64,000 nucleotides of DNA from Sphingopyxis bauzanensis (GTDB taxonomy: Bacteria; Pseudomonadota; Alphaproteobacteria; Sphingomonadales; Sphingomonadaceae): the NCBI RefSeq assembly GCF_002205675.1, contig NZ_NISK01000001.1, forward strand, positions 305,054 through 369,053, given 5' to 3'. Under the pieces are notes generated by a model. That model did not search any database. It was given only the letters and a program-made list of their open reading frames with translations, and was not told the DNA's origin. The position numbers and the translations under genes were made by a program. This document shows positions 52,083 to 61,372 of this stretch, one piece after another (positions within the stretch are counted from its first letter, which is position 1; each line of letters opens with the position of its first letter).

Positions 52083-52658
52083 TCAGCGCAGTGTCATCGT
52101 GTCGCCCTCGACATTCACCGCGGCAAGCCGCGACAGATAGCTTTGCCCGAGCAACGACACGCCCATGTCGGCGTCGACCACCGCGGCTTCGACTCGTCGG
52201 ACTTCCAGCCCGTCGATGTCGACGCTGTCGAGCATAACGGTGCGCATCGGCACGTCCCCGCCCGCGGTCCGCGCCGTGCCGGTGACCGGCAGCCGATCGA
52301 CATCGATGCCGATCGCCTCGGCATCGCGCCGGGTCAGCGCCACGATCGACGCGCCGCTATCGACCATCACGCGAATGTTGGTGCCGTCAATGTCCGCATC
52401 GGCGTAGAAATGCGAATCGCGCGAGCGACTGAGCAGCGCCTCGCTCGACGACGTCGACGAACCTGAACTCCGCGCGGCCTCGGCCGCAGCCACAGAGCGG
52501 TCTTTGCGCAGCTTGTGCGTTGTCCAATTGTCGTGATTGCCGGAAATCGCCGCTGTCGTTTCAACGGCATCACCGGACGCGGAACGGCTGGCGACGCCCG
52601 CCATGCCGATCGACACCGCCGCGATGATCGCGGCCAAGCCAAGAAAGCGCCCCAACAT
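52083..52658 (-). CDS. Retropepsin-like aspartic protease (clan AA, TIGR02281 type)
   Basis: A 191-aa membrane-anchored protein. N-terminal helix (about 6-24), a polar Ser-rich linker, and a retropepsin domain with active-site Asp100-Ser-Gly in VMVDSGASIVALT. It ends with GVSLLGQSYLSRL. The single DSG indicates an active homodimer, located in the periplasm. Substrate unknown. Confidence 0.88.
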   Translation of the reverse strand: MLGRFLGLAAIIAAVSIGMAGVASRSASGDAVETTAAISGNHDNWTTHKLRKDRSVAAAEAARSSGSSTSSSEALLSRSRDSHFYADADIDGTNIRVMVDSGASIVALTRRDAEAIGIDVDRLPVTGTARTAGGDVPMRTVMLDSVDIDGLEVRRVEAAVVDADMGVSLLGQSYLSRLAAVNVEGDTMTLR

Positions 52659-52693
52659 GACGCGCTTTGTCGCAAAATTGGGTTGGGGATTGG

Positions 52694-53281
52694 TTAAGCG
52701 GACGGCTGTTCGATGAACGCCCGCCAAGTCGGCGTGTCATCGCGGATGCTGTACGCGATTCGGGCGCAGGCATAGGGGCGATCTGCCCGATTGTCGGCGT
52801 CGGCGGCGGTCGTTGGCCATTGGCCGCCGGCGCCGCCCGCCGACCAGCAGACCAAGGCTTCGGCCTCTTGCCCCGCTTCGATCGCGGCGCGTTCGGCGGC
52901 GTTCAACGACACAGGCGCGCTCCAACCCAGGATTGCGCGGTGCGTGAAACCTTTGGAAAACAAGGCGTGGCGGAACGGGCTGTTGTCGTCGCGGAGCAAG
53001 CCAGCAACCCGCGCGCGATCGTCGGCGGCCAGCCATTGCCCACCCAGCAGCGGCGCCCAGCGAGCCTCATCGCGTGAGCGCAGCGCCGCGACCAGATCGT
53101 CGGCGGCAGCGGCAAAGCGCGGCGTCCAAACCGAATCAGCGGCAAGCGGAACCAGCGGCGCGCGCGGAGCGGGTGCCTCGGTCTCGACCGCCAGAAGAGA
53201 AGCGGGTGCGTCCGCCTCGGTCGCGAGAGCGGGCGTGGCGAGTGCGGCGACCAGCGCCGACGAGATCAGGAAAGCGCGCAT
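52694..53281 (-). CDS. Periplasmic protein of unknown function
   Basis: A 195-aa protein with a signal peptide (MRAFLISSALVAALATPALA). The mature part is rich in Ala and Asp and includes RDEARWAPLLGGQWLAADDRARVAGLLRDD in pieces and a two-cysteine C-terminal region (CWSAGG, YACARIAY) that may form a disulfide. No family is recognised. It lies 35 nt upstream of the aspartic protease on the same strand. Confidence 0.7.
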   Translation of the reverse strand: MRAFLISSALVAALATPALATEADAPASLLAVETEAPAPRAPLVPLAADSVWTPRFAAAADDLVAALRSRDEARWAPLLGGQWLAADDRARVAGLLRDDNSPFRHALFSKGFTHRAILGWSAPVSLNAAERAAIEAGQEAEALVCWSAGGAGGQWPTTAADADNRADRPYACARIAYSIRDDTPTWRAFIEQPSA

Positions 53282-53312
53282 CGCTGCATCATAGCAGCAA
53301 ACGCTGTGCCTG

Positions 53313-54062
53313 TCAGGCGTCCGTGGGCACCAGTGCACTGCGCATCCACGACGGCGCACCGGCGGCGTCGATGCTCTCGGCGCGGCGATGCTCGACCGTC
53401 CAGCCGAGTTCGGGATAAGCGATCACCTGCCGCTTTTCGTCGGCATCGGCGATCGGCACCACGACCAGCCGCCGATTGACCTTTTGCCGCCAATTCATCC
53501 GCGCGGTGTTCTCCTGCCCCACGTAGCAGCCCTTGGTAAAGCTGACCCCGTTGAGTTCGGCGGCATTGCATTCGAGCCACAGGGTCGTGCCGTCGCCCAA
53601 TTCGGCGCGGCCTTCGGTGACGCCCAGCCCAAGCCGGTGCGCGCGCCAGGCATCGTCGGCGCCCGCGTCCCGATCAGCCGGCGCGAGCCAGCGCTGGCCG
53701 AGTTCGGTCAGCCGCGGATCGGCGACCCCGACATCGCCGCCGGGTGCCCAATGAACGCACAGATCGGGCTCGCGTTCGATCGTAATGGCGCGGCGGAGGC
53801 GGTACAGGGTCAGCCGTTTGGCCAGATCGCCCGCGGCCTCGCGCTCGCAATCGATCAGGATGTCCGATTGCCCCGAGCCGGGTCGAGGGGCGTCGCCCCA
53901 GATCAGGAAATCGAACAGCGCCTTGCCTTGCGCGGAGAGCAGCGCCGCCCACACCGGCAGGTCGCCCGATGTGTCATTGGTGACCAGCCCTTGCAGGAAA
54001 CCACGGACATCGTCCCCCGATAAGCGAATGAGAGCGCGGTTGATGAGGGTGGTATTGGCCAT
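53313..54062 (-). CDS. ygfZ: YgfZ/GcvT-like folate-binding protein
   Basis: A 249-aa protein with the YgfZ signature KGCYVGQENTAR at 177-188, whose cysteine is essential in the family. YgfZ uses tetrahydrofolate in repair or assembly of Fe-S enzymes such as MiaB. Divergent from pyrC, separated by 59 bp, an arrangement seen in other sphingomonads. Confidence 0.92.
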   Translation of the reverse strand: MANTTLINRALIRLSGDDVRGFLQGLVTNDTSGDLPVWAALLSAQGKALFDFLIWGDAPRPGSGQSDILIDCEREAAGDLAKRLTLYRLRRAITIEREPDLCVHWAPGGDVGVADPRLTELGQRWLAPADRDAGADDAWRAHRLGLGVTEGRAELGDGTTLWLECNAAELNGVSFTKGCYVGQENTARMNWRQKVNRRLVVVPIADADEKRQVIAYPELGWTVEHRRAESIDAAGAPSWMRSALVPTDA

Positions 54063-54121
54063 GGCGATAATCTAGGGACGCGGCAGCCAAAACCAAGCAC
54101 CCATTTCTTCGCGAGACCCGC

Positions 54122-55144
54122 ATGACCGACCGCCTGACGATCCGCCGCCCCGACGACTGGCACGTCCATCTGCGCGACGGCGCGATGCTGAACCATGTCG
54201 CGCGCTATACCGCGCGCCAGTTTGCCCGCGCGATCGTTATGCCGAACCTGTCGCCGCCGGTGACCACCGCCGAGGAAGGCTGCGCCTACCGCGACCGCAT
54301 CAACGCCGCTGTCCCCGCCGAATTCGACTTCACCCCGCTGATTGTCGCCTATCTGACCGACGCCACCGACGCGCAAGAGATTGCGCGCGGCCATGCCGAG
54401 GGCGTGTTCACCGCCGCCAAACTCTACCCCGCCCACGCCACCACCGGCAGCGCGCACGGCGTCACCGACATCGCCAACATTGTGAGCGTGCTCGAGCAGA
54501 TGCAGGCGATCGGCATGCCGCTGCTCATCCACGGCGAGGTCACCGACCATGAGGTCGACATTTTCGACCGCGAGGCGGTGTTCATCGAGCGCACCCTGGA
54601 ACCGCTGGTCCGCGCTCTGCCCGCGCTCAAGATCGTGTTCGAACATATTACGACGGCCGAGGCGGCGCAATTCGTCGCCGACGCCCCCGCCAATGTCGCG
54701 GCGACGATCACCCCGCAACATCTGCATATCAACCGCAACGCGATGCTGGTCGGCGGCATCCGCCCGCACGCCTATTGCCTGCCCGTCGCCAAGCGCGAGC
54801 ATCACCGCCTCGCGGTGCGCGCCGCCGCGACCTCGGGGTCGCCAAAATTCTTCCTTGGCACCGACAGTGCGCCGCATGCGGTCCACACTAAGGAGGCCTC
54901 GTGCGGCTGCGCAGGCATCTTCAACGCGCCCTTCGCGCTGGAAAGCTACATCACTGCGTTCGATCAGGATGGCGCGCTGGATCATTTCGAAGGTTTCGCC
55001 AGCGAACATGGGTCGCGCTTCTACGGGCTGCCGCTCAATGACGGCACCGTGACGCTGGAACGCACAGACGTCTTGGTACCGGAGAAGCTCGGCGAGGTCG
55101 TGCCTTTCCACGCGGGTGAGACGCTGGGCTGGAAGCTGGTCTGA
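54122..55144 (+). CDS. pyrC: Dihydroorotase
   Basis: A 340-aa class II dihydroorotase of pyrimidine synthesis. The zinc ligands are His14 and His16 in WHVHLRDG, carboxylated Lys100 in TAAKLYPA, with FEHITT and FLGTDSAPH. It interconverts carbamoyl-aspartate and dihydroorotate. pyrE is also in this window (26155). Confidence 0.96.
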   Translation: MTDRLTIRRPDDWHVHLRDGAMLNHVARYTARQFARAIVMPNLSPPVTTAEEGCAYRDRINAAVPAEFDFTPLIVAYLTDATDAQEIARGHAEGVFTAAKLYPAHATTGSAHGVTDIANIVSVLEQMQAIGMPLLIHGEVTDHEVDIFDREAVFIERTLEPLVRALPALKIVFEHITTAEAAQFVADAPANVAATITPQHLHINRNAMLVGGIRPHAYCLPVAKREHHRLAVRAAATSGSPKFFLGTDSAPHAVHTKEASCGCAGIFNAPFALESYITAFDQDGALDHFEGFASEHGSRFYGLPLNDGTVTLERTDVLVPEKLGEVVPFHAGETLGWKLV

Positions 55145-55152
55145 TTTGTTTC

Positions 55153-55302
55153 GCACAAAGACACAACGACACTAAGAAGGACGATAAAGTCGTTTGTGCT
55201 GAGCTTGTCGAAGCACCGTCCCTTCTTCACCGTCGCCAAGATACACGGCCCTTCGACAAGCCCGGGGCAAACGGACGTTGGGGCATCCTTGTGTCTTTGT
55301 GC
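55153..55302. repeat. Nested inverted-repeat element with family B arms
   Basis: The outer arms GCACAAAGACACAA (55153-55166) and TTGTGTCTTTGTGC (55289-55302) are perfect 14-bp inverted repeats. Inside them lie two inverted family B units (55191-55217, GAGCTTGTCGAAGCACC; 55247-55273, GGCCCTTCGACAAGC). The whole lies in the gap between the convergent pyrC and rarD. No gene is inside. Confidence 0.8.
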
Positions 55303-55348
55303 CTTCGTACGAACAAAGAAATCCGAACTTTTTGGGCGGCGGCGCGGC

Positions 55349-56266
55349 TCAAGCCACCGTCACCATCCGCTCCGCGCGCATCTTGCGCCACATGTCGAAA
55401 CTGAACACCGCGATGCTGATCCAGATCAGCAGGAAGCAAAACAGCTGCGCGGGCTTCAGCGGCTCGTTGAAGATGAACAGGCCGAGCAGGAACTGCAGCG
55501 TCGGCGCCAGATATTGTACGAAGCCCAACGCCGCGTAGCTCATCCGCCGCGCCGCGGTGGCAAATAGTAATAGCGGCACCGCCGTCACCACGCCCGCTGC
55601 TGCAAGCAGCCAGCTGATCTCGACGTCTGCCCCGAACCCGCGTCCATCGCCGATCCACAGATAATAGCCCACCACGACCACCGACAGCGGCAACAGCAAG
55701 GTCGTCTCTACCGCCAGCCCGGGCAGCGACCCCACCGGTACCACCTTGCGGATCAAGCCATAGGTGCCGAAACTGAGCGCCAGCGTCAGGCTGATCCAGA
55801 GCGTGTCGAGCGCCCCGGCGAGCAGGATCGCAACGCCAATCGCGGCTATGACCACCGCGACCGCCTGCAACCGCGACAGCCGCTCGCCCAGAAAAACCAT
55901 GCCGAGCAGCACATTGACGAGCGGGTTGAGATAATAGCCCAGGCTCGCCGCGAGCACATGGTCGGTGAAAATGGCGTAGATATAGACAAGCCAGTTGAGC
56001 GCGATCAGCAGCGAACTGGCGAGCAGCAGGCGGAGCACGCGCCCATCCTTCAGCGCCGCGATATATTCGCCAATCTGCCGCCGAAACATCATGATGACAA
56101 AACACAGCGGCAGCGACCAGACGATGCGCTGCGCCAGCACCTCGACCGGCGGCACGTTTTCGAGCAGCTTGAAAAAGAGCGGGACAAAGCCCCAGATACC
56201 ATAGGCCGCTAGGGCATATGGCAAGCCGCGCTGCGGGGATTCCGCGGGAGCGGTCGGCTGGGTCAT
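55349..56266 (-). CDS. rarD: RarD-type EamA family transporter
   Basis: A 305-aa protein with ten hydrophobic helices and the RarD pattern: GLPYALAAYGIWGFVPLFFK, ALNWLVYIYAI, ASLGYYLNPLVNVLLG and ALGFVQYLAPTLQFLLG. RarD is annotated as a chloramphenicol-sensitive protein in E. coli; the natural substrate is unknown. Confidence 0.9.
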   Translation of the reverse strand: MTQPTAPAESPQRGLPYALAAYGIWGFVPLFFKLLENVPPVEVLAQRIVWSLPLCFVIMMFRRQIGEYIAALKDGRVLRLLLASSLLIALNWLVYIYAIFTDHVLAASLGYYLNPLVNVLLGMVFLGERLSRLQAVAVVIAAIGVAILLAGALDTLWISLTLALSFGTYGLIRKVVPVGSLPGLAVETTLLLPLSVVVVGYYLWIGDGRGFGADVEISWLLAAAGVVTAVPLLLFATAARRMSYAALGFVQYLAPTLQFLLGLFIFNEPLKPAQLFCFLLIWISIAVFSFDMWRKMRAERMVTVA

Positions 56267-56294
56267 AGGGGAAAAACTGCCTTTCGGCCGAAAA

Positions 56295-56516
56295 TCAGAT
56301 GATGCCGCCGCCCAGCATCAGGCGGATCACGCCGATGACAATCACAACTATGTTCAGATTGCGCCCGCTGTTGCTGCTCGACATCGCGCCCAGCGCGAGC
56401 CCGACTACCGCAAAGGGTACGATCACCCAATTGGCCCAGCCAAGCAGCGGGATGAAAGCAAAAACGGCCAAAACCAGGGCGATGGCGCCGATAACGAGCG
56501 AGGCAATATTGAGCAT
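56295..56516 (-). CDS. Small membrane protein, 73 aa
   Basis: Almost entirely hydrophobic: two or three helices (about 3-22, 28-46 and 53-73) with a short SSSNSGRN loop. It lies 28 nt upstream of rarD on the same strand. The SD is weak. It resembles DUF4190-type or YtpI-like small membrane proteins only in composition; no family is assigned. Confidence 0.6.
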   Translation of the reverse strand: MLNIASLVIGAIALVLAVFAFIPLLGWANWVIVPFAVVGLALGAMSSSNSGRNLNIVVIVIGVIRLMLGGGII

Positions 56517-56697
56517 TTGGGGACTGTCGCATGATGCCGCCCATGCGGCAAGAGCTTTTCGGTTCGTCGATGATAAGGCTCGCTTCGTCTTGTTGCCTCG
56601 GGTTCATGCAACGCGATCCGGACCCCGGTCGTTTCCCTTCTCGAAGCGCCCAGCGCCGTCATGCGGTACAAGGCGCGGCACCAGGAAAGGATATAAG

Positions 56698-57087
56698 ATG
56701 CGTAGTTTCAACAAGAGCCTGATGGGCGCATTGGCCGCCGCCAGCGTCGCGCTGACCGCCCCGGCCTATGCCGGCATCGCGGCCCCGACCAAGGCCGAAG
56801 GCTTGCATCAGATGGAACAGTCGAGCGGCTTTCATAAGCGCAAAAAGCGCCATTATCATGATCAGCGGGTCAGCGCGAACACCCGCGTGTGGCGCGACCG
56901 TGACGGCCGTTATCGTTGCAAAAAGGATAATGGCACGACCGGTCTGTTGATCGGCGGCGCCGTGGGCGGCCTTGCTGGTAACGAAATCGCGGGTCGCGGC
57001 GACAAGCTACTCGGCACCGTGATTGGCGCTGGTGCTGGCGCCCTGCTGGGGCGCGAGATCGACCGCGACAAATATCGCTGCCGCTAA
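56698..57087 (+). CDS. Glycine-zipper 2TM domain envelope protein
   Basis: A 129-aa protein with a signal peptide (1-26, ending AYAG). A basic His/Lys-rich stretch HKRKKRHYHDQR follows, then VWRDRDGRYRCKKDNGTTG and a Gly-zipper (about 88-120: GLLIGGAVGGLAGNEIAG, GTVIGAGAGALLGREI). Such domains span or associate with the outer membrane. Two cysteines flank the zipper. GGAAAGG lies upstream of ATG 56698. Confidence 0.82.
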   Translation: MRSFNKSLMGALAAASVALTAPAYAGIAAPTKAEGLHQMEQSSGFHKRKKRHYHDQRVSANTRVWRDRDGRYRCKKDNGTTGLLIGGAVGGLAGNEIAGRGDKLLGTVIGAGAGALLGREIDRDKYRCR

Positions 57088-57269
57088 GCGATAGAGCTAC
57101 CGTCTCGATTGCGGGTCCGAGACCCCTCCGCCCGCAAACGTAGATGGAAGAGGGCGTCGACCTGGTCGTCGGCGCCCTCGACCGCGTGCGTGATCCACGC
57201 GCGCTTGCCCCTTGCCCGTCCGTGCTGCTTGCCGCAAAAGCACCCTCCTGTTTCCGGGAGAGGTTCATC

Positions 57270-57818
57270 ATGCTCAACGGCCCCCTGCTCGTTACCCAAC
57301 GGCTCATCCTGCGCCCGCCCGCGACCGAGGATTTCGGCGCCTTCGCCGAAATGTGCGCCGAACCCGACACCATGAAGTTCATCGGCGGCGCCTGCCCGCG
57401 CGCCGCGGCGTGGCGCATCTGGTGTACGCTGGCCGGGGCTTGGCATATCCGCGGCTTTTCGATGTTCTCGGTGATCGAGCGGGAGAGCGGCGAATGGGTC
57501 GGTCGCCTTGGCCCGTGGGAGCCCGACGGCTGGCCGGCGCCCGAAATCGGTTATGGCGTGCGCGCCAAATTCGCGGGCAAGGGCTATGCCTTTGAAGGCT
57601 GCATCGCCGCCTGCGACTTTGCCGTCGAATTTCTGAAATGGCCCGAGCTGATGCACAGCATCGATCCCGCCAACACGCGCTCGCAGGCGTTGGCGGCCAG
57701 GCTGGGGGCGACTAACAGCGGTCCCACCCGCCTCCCCGCGCCGTTCGAGGATGCACCGGTCGACGCCTGGACGCAGAGCGCCGAGGCGTGGCGGGTGAAG
57801 CGCAAGGAGTTCCTCTGA
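57270..57818 (+). CDS. GNAT family N-acetyltransferase (RimJ/RimL type)
   Basis: A 182-aa acetyltransferase: LLVTQRLILRPPATEDFGAF at the start, the acetyl-CoA loop seen as EIGYGVRAKFAGKGYAFEG, and the end HSIDPANTRSQALAARLGAT. The group acetylates amino groups of proteins or small molecules. GGGAGAGG precedes ATG 57270. It is coupled to the DUF1330 gene by TGATG. Confidence 0.9.
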   Translation: MLNGPLLVTQRLILRPPATEDFGAFAEMCAEPDTMKFIGGACPRAAAWRIWCTLAGAWHIRGFSMFSVIERESGEWVGRLGPWEPDGWPAPEIGYGVRAKFAGKGYAFEGCIAACDFAVEFLKWPELMHSIDPANTRSQALAARLGATNSGPTRLPAPFEDAPVDAWTQSAEAWRVKRKEFL

Positions 57819-58258
57819 TGTCCGACCAGCATATCGACCCCGAACGCGCGCAATTCGATGCGTTCAAGGCGCTGCCGCGTGATACCGTGATCCACATGCT
57901 CAACCTTGTCCGCTTCAAGACCGCAGCGACCTATCTGGCCGATCATCCGCTTGCGAGTGAAGCGCTGACCGGCGCCGAAGCCTATGCTCATTATGGCGCC
58001 GACAGCGGCCCGATCTTCCAGCGGGTTGGCGGACGCATCGTCTGGCGCGGTTCGATGGAAGCGATGGTGATAGGCCCCGACGCAGAGCATTGGAACGCCA
58101 TGTTCATTGCCGAATATCCCACCAGCGCCGCCTTCATGGAAATGGTCACCGACCCCGTCTATCGGCAGGCCGTGATCCACCGCCAGGCGGCGGTTGAATC
58201 CTCGCGGCTGATCCGCTGCAACCCGAACACGTCTCGCTCCGGTACAGTTTTCGGCTAA
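57818..58258 (+). CDS. DUF1330 family protein
   Basis: A 146-aa protein with RDTVIHMLNLVRFKTAATY, a YAHYGADSGPIFQRVGGRIVW block and IAEYPTSAAFMEMVTDPVY, the dimeric alpha/beta-barrel DUF1330 pattern. Function unknown. The ATG overlaps the GNAT stop by one base, with AAGGAG upstream, so the two genes are co-translated. Confidence 0.88.
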   Translation: MSDQHIDPERAQFDAFKALPRDTVIHMLNLVRFKTAATYLADHPLASEALTGAEAYAHYGADSGPIFQRVGGRIVWRGSMEAMVIGPDAEHWNAMFIAEYPTSAAFMEMVTDPVYRQAVIHRQAAVESSRLIRCNPNTSRSGTVFG

Positions 58259-58344
58259 CAAAGCGTTACCCGTTAACGCATTTTATTTGCGTCTTTTTAA
58301 CCAGGATCAGGCATTCCCGATGAAAGATTAAGGGAGTGTTAGTG

Positions 58345-59097
58345 ATGATGTTGCGCGGAAAATGGCTGGTTACTGGCCTGCTGATGGCGGCGGCGCCGCT
58401 CGCCGGGTGCCGGGACAATCCCGAGGCCAAGTCGGAACTCGGGCCGCTCGACGACGGGCTGACCAATGCCGACCCCGCGATCAAGGGCGCGCTCGAAGAC
58501 AAGATCATGGTAGACCCCAAGCTTGCGGGTCAGGCGAACCAGAATGCCGTCGGTCCCGGCAATCGCCCCGTGGATGGCGGCGTTCCCGGCGTGGCGGGTG
58601 GCAAGGCCGCAACCGTCGCCGAAGCCGCTGCTGCGCTCAAGGCGGGCAAGCTGCTTGCCGCCCCCAAGGCGCTTCCGATGGAAGCGGGTTGCGATGGCTG
58701 CGAAGCCAAGCCGCGGCCCGTCACCATCGGCGCGCTTGCGCGCGATCAGCAAAAAGGTGGCGGCTGCGACGCCAAGCTGACCTATGGCAACGCCTGGGCC
58801 GAACGCCTGCCTTCTGCATTCAAAGTCTATCCGCGCGCGACGCTGCGCGAAGCTGCGGGCGTAGCAGGCGGCATGTGCAACATCCGCGTCGTCAATTTCC
58901 AGACCGCCGCGTCGATCCAGGGCGTGTTCGACTATTATCACACAATGGCGATCCGCGCCGGCTACACCAGCGACCACCGCGTCAACGGCAACGAGCATAT
59001 GCTGGGCGGCACCAAGGGCGACCTCGCCTATATCATCATGGCGCGCCGCGACGGCGGCATGACCGACGTCGACCTGGTGGCATCCGGGGGCAAATAA
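58345..59097 (+). CDS. Putative lipoprotein
   Basis: A 250-aa protein with a lipoprotein signal peptide: MMLRGKWLVTGLLMAAAPLAGC, lipobox LAGC. The mature part has a conserved-looking CDGCEAK motif and GGGCDAKLTYGNAWAERLP, FKVYPRATLREAAGVAGG and DYYHTMAIRAGYTSDHR blocks. Five or more cysteines suggest disulfides. Family not recognised. AGGGAG lies 8 nt before ATG 58345. Confidence 0.78.
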   Translation: MMLRGKWLVTGLLMAAAPLAGCRDNPEAKSELGPLDDGLTNADPAIKGALEDKIMVDPKLAGQANQNAVGPGNRPVDGGVPGVAGGKAATVAEAAAALKAGKLLAAPKALPMEAGCDGCEAKPRPVTIGALARDQQKGGGCDAKLTYGNAWAERLPSAFKVYPRATLREAAGVAGGMCNIRVVNFQTAASIQGVFDYYHTMAIRAGYTSDHRVNGNEHMLGGTKGDLAYIIMARRDGGMTDVDLVASGGK

Positions 59098-59107
59098 TAT
59101 TCTCGAT

Positions 59108-59232
59108 CCTCCCTGGGGCGAAGCCATGGGGAGTTGGCAGCCCGCAGGGCTGGCGGAGGGGCCATGGCGCGAGTTTGCGGCCCCTTCACCGCTTCGCGGC
59201 AGCCCCCTCTCCATCGCTGCGCGACAGGGAGG
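59108..59232. repeat. Palindromic repeat element, family C, copy 2 (extended)
   Basis: It starts with CCTCCCTGGGGCGAAGCCAT, like the copy at 46336, and ends with CAGGGAGG, the inverse of its first 8 bases. Internal GGGGCC/GGCCCC arms add a second stem. It lies between the lipoprotein and CsbD genes. Confidence 0.65.
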
Positions 59233-59235
59233 AAC

Positions 59236-59268
59236 AAAAAAGGCCCCGGTCTCCCGGGGCCTTTTTCT
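59236..59268. terminator. Bidirectional intrinsic terminator
   Basis: A-run, GGCCCCGG - TCTC - CCGGGGCC, T-run: a strong stem with A and T tracts on both sides. It serves the CsbD gene on the minus strand and possibly the lipoprotein gene on the plus strand. Confidence 0.9.
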
Positions 59269-59286
59269 TATCGGACGATCAGATCG

Positions 59287-59469
59287 TCAGACCTTGTCGC
59301 CGAGCGCGCCTTTGACTTCGCCCTTCAGGTTCTGAGCTTCGCCTTTGCGCTCCTGCGCAACGCCTTCGGCTTTCAATTTCTCGTTGTCGGTCGCCTTGCC
59401 GACTGCCTGCTTGGTGTTACCCGCGGCTTCGTTGGCGAGGCCCTTTGCTTTGTCGGTGAGTTCACCCAT
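59287..59469 (-). CDS. CsbD family stress-response protein
   Basis: A 60-aa hydrophilic protein: MGELTDKAKGLANEAAGNTK followed by KAEGVAQERKGEAQNLKGEVK. Lys/Glu/Ala-rich and helical, matching CsbD, a general-stress protein of unknown mechanism. AAGGAG precedes ATG 59469 by 8 nt, and a strong terminator follows the gene. Confidence 0.9.
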   Translation of the reverse strand: MGELTDKAKGLANEAAGNTKQAVGKATDNEKLKAEGVAQERKGEAQNLKGEVKGALGDKV

Positions 59470-59618
59470 GGAATGTCTCCTTGCTCCTGGCCGAGGCAGT
59501 AGCGCCTCTTGCCTGACCAACGAGTGGTCCCCGCCAATGTTCCATGCTTTCGGGCAAATCATTCTGAAAAAAGGGCGATTGACCCGCCGCGCAAATGCGA
59601 TTGAATGGCGGCTGCGGA

Positions 59619-59756
59619 TTCCGAGGTCATCGCGCGCAGTGTTCCGATTTGATCGTGCGCAGCATTCCGACGTGATCTCGCGCAGCATTCCGATTTGAAG
59701 CTGCGCACGATTCCGATTTGATCATGCGCAGCATTCCGATGCGATGCCGCGCAGGT
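59619..59756 (+). repeat. Left-end array of six 23-bp repeats of the IS21 element
   Basis: Six tandem units of the type TTCCGATTTGATCATGCGCA (23 bp each), starting at 59619, 59642, 59665, 59688, 59711 and 59734. Multiple end repeats are transposase-binding sites in the IS21 family. The array directly precedes istA and may also influence its promoter. Confidence 0.85.
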
Positions 59757-59811
59757 GAGAATGTCAGAGCCTTGTCGATTAACGGCGCCTTCTTTGTGGA
59801 AGGAGCCGCTG

Positions 59812-61362
59812 ATGCCGACGAGGAGGATGGATATGCGCCAGGTGCGCGAACTGATGAGACTGCACCGGGAAGCGGGGCTTGGGGTGCGCGAGACGGCGCG
59901 CCGCGCTGGGATTGCTGAATCGACGATGCGCGAGATGGTGAAGCGGTTTGACCGTTCGGGCCTCGAATGGCCGCTGGCCGCGGATCTCGACAATGCGCAG
60001 CTTGAGGCGAAGCTTTACGGTGCGGCTGGGGTCAAGCCTGGGCGCCGCCGGCTTCCCGCGCCGGACTGGGCGGCGGTGCACCGCGAGTTGAAGCGCAAGC
60101 ATGTGACCCTGCAGACTTTGTGGGAGGAATATATCGAGGCGCATCCCGACGGCTATCGCTATAGCCGGTATTGCGACCTGTACCGCGGGTGGGAAGGCCG
60201 TCTGCCGGTGACGATGCGCCAGACGCACCTGGCGGGCGACAAGCTGTTCGTCGACTACGCGGGCGACAAGCTGGGTGTGGTCATCGATCGCCGGACGGGC
60301 GAAAGGCGCGCTGCGCACATCTTTGTCGCAGTGATGGGTGCATCGAGCCTGTCCTTTGCCTGTGCGACCTGGACTGAGACGCTGGCGGACTGGACCGATG
60401 CGCACGTCCAGGCCTTTGCCGCCTTTGGCGGCGCGCCCAGACTGCTGGTGCCCGACAATGCGAAGGTCGCGGTGATCAAGGCATGTCTTTACGATCCGCA
60501 GGTCAATCGCAGCTATGCCGAGATGGCGCGCCATTACGGCACGACGTGCCTTCCGACGCGGCCGCGAAAGCCGCGGGACAAAGCCAAGGTCGAGGCGTGT
60601 GTCGGGATCGTCGAGCGGTGGCTGTTCGGGCGGCTGCGCAACCAGATATTTTACAGCCTTGCCGAGTTGAATGCCGCGATCGCAGCGCTGATCGCCCGGC
60701 TCAACGACGAGCGCGTGCTGCGCCAGTTTGGTCGCACCCGTCGCCAGCTGTTCGAAGAGCTCGATGCGCCGCTGCTGATGCCGCTGCCGACTGAGCCTTA
60801 CGTTCATGCCGAATGGCAAGCCAGGCGCGTGGGCCTCGATTATCATGTCGAGGTCGCGCGTCATTTTTACTCGGTGCCCCACCGCTATGCGCGCCAGCCG
60901 GTTGAAGCGCGACTAACAGCGCGGACGGTCGAGATCTTCATCCGCGGCGAGCGGATCGCGGTTCACATGCGCGGCAGCGGCAATGGCCGGCATACGACCT
61001 TGCCCGAGCACATGCCGTCATCGCATCGCCGCTTTGCCGACTGGACGCTCGCGAAGATCCTGACCGAATCTGGACGGGTCGGACCTTGCGCGCAGCTTTT
61101 ATGCGAAAAGATCCTCGAGGATCGCCCCCATCCCGAACAGGGCTTCCGCTCGTGCATGGGCATCCTCGGTCTTGAAAAGCACTTTGGCGCGCAGCGCCTC
61201 GAAGCTGCGGCGCTGCGCGCTCTCGAGATCGGCGCGCGCAATTACGGCTCGGTCAAGTCGATCCTCGAAAAGGGGCTCGATGGCCAACCGCTGCGGCCCC
61301 GGGACAGCGACCACCAACCCATCGATCACGGCAACATCCGGGGTCCGGACTATTACAACTGA
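59812..61362 (+). CDS. istA: IS21-family transposase IstA
   Basis: A 516-aa DDE transposase with an N-terminal helix-turn-helix (VRETARRAGIAESTMREMVK) and a catalytic core with Asp148 (VDYAGD), Asp215 (LVPDNAKVAV) and Glu261 (DKAKVEACVG). It starts at ATG 59812 after GGAAGGAG; a second ATG 15 nt later also has a GAGGAGG. It is intact and ends 10 nt before istB. Confidence 0.93.
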   Translation: MPTRRMDMRQVRELMRLHREAGLGVRETARRAGIAESTMREMVKRFDRSGLEWPLAADLDNAQLEAKLYGAAGVKPGRRRLPAPDWAAVHRELKRKHVTLQTLWEEYIEAHPDGYRYSRYCDLYRGWEGRLPVTMRQTHLAGDKLFVDYAGDKLGVVIDRRTGERRAAHIFVAVMGASSLSFACATWTETLADWTDAHVQAFAAFGGAPRLLVPDNAKVAVIKACLYDPQVNRSYAEMARHYGTTCLPTRPRKPRDKAKVEACVGIVERWLFGRLRNQIFYSLAELNAAIAALIARLNDERVLRQFGRTRRQLFEELDAPLLMPLPTEPYVHAEWQARRVGLDYHVEVARHFYSVPHRYARQPVEARLTARTVEIFIRGERIAVHMRGSGNGRHTTLPEHMPSSHRRFADWTLAKILTESGRVGPCAQLLCEKILEDRPHPEQGFRSCMGILGLEKHFGAQRLEAAALRALEIGARNYGSVKSILEKGLDGQPLRPRDSDHQPIDHGNIRGPDYYN

Positions 61363-61372
61363 AGGAGAAGAC

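Noticed and set aside
59619..59756. 23-bp repeats as a CRISPR array or iterons of a replication origin
   Set aside because: They have no spacers, an inverted matching array lies at the other end of istA-istB, and this is the known layout of IS21-family ends. No rep gene is nearby.
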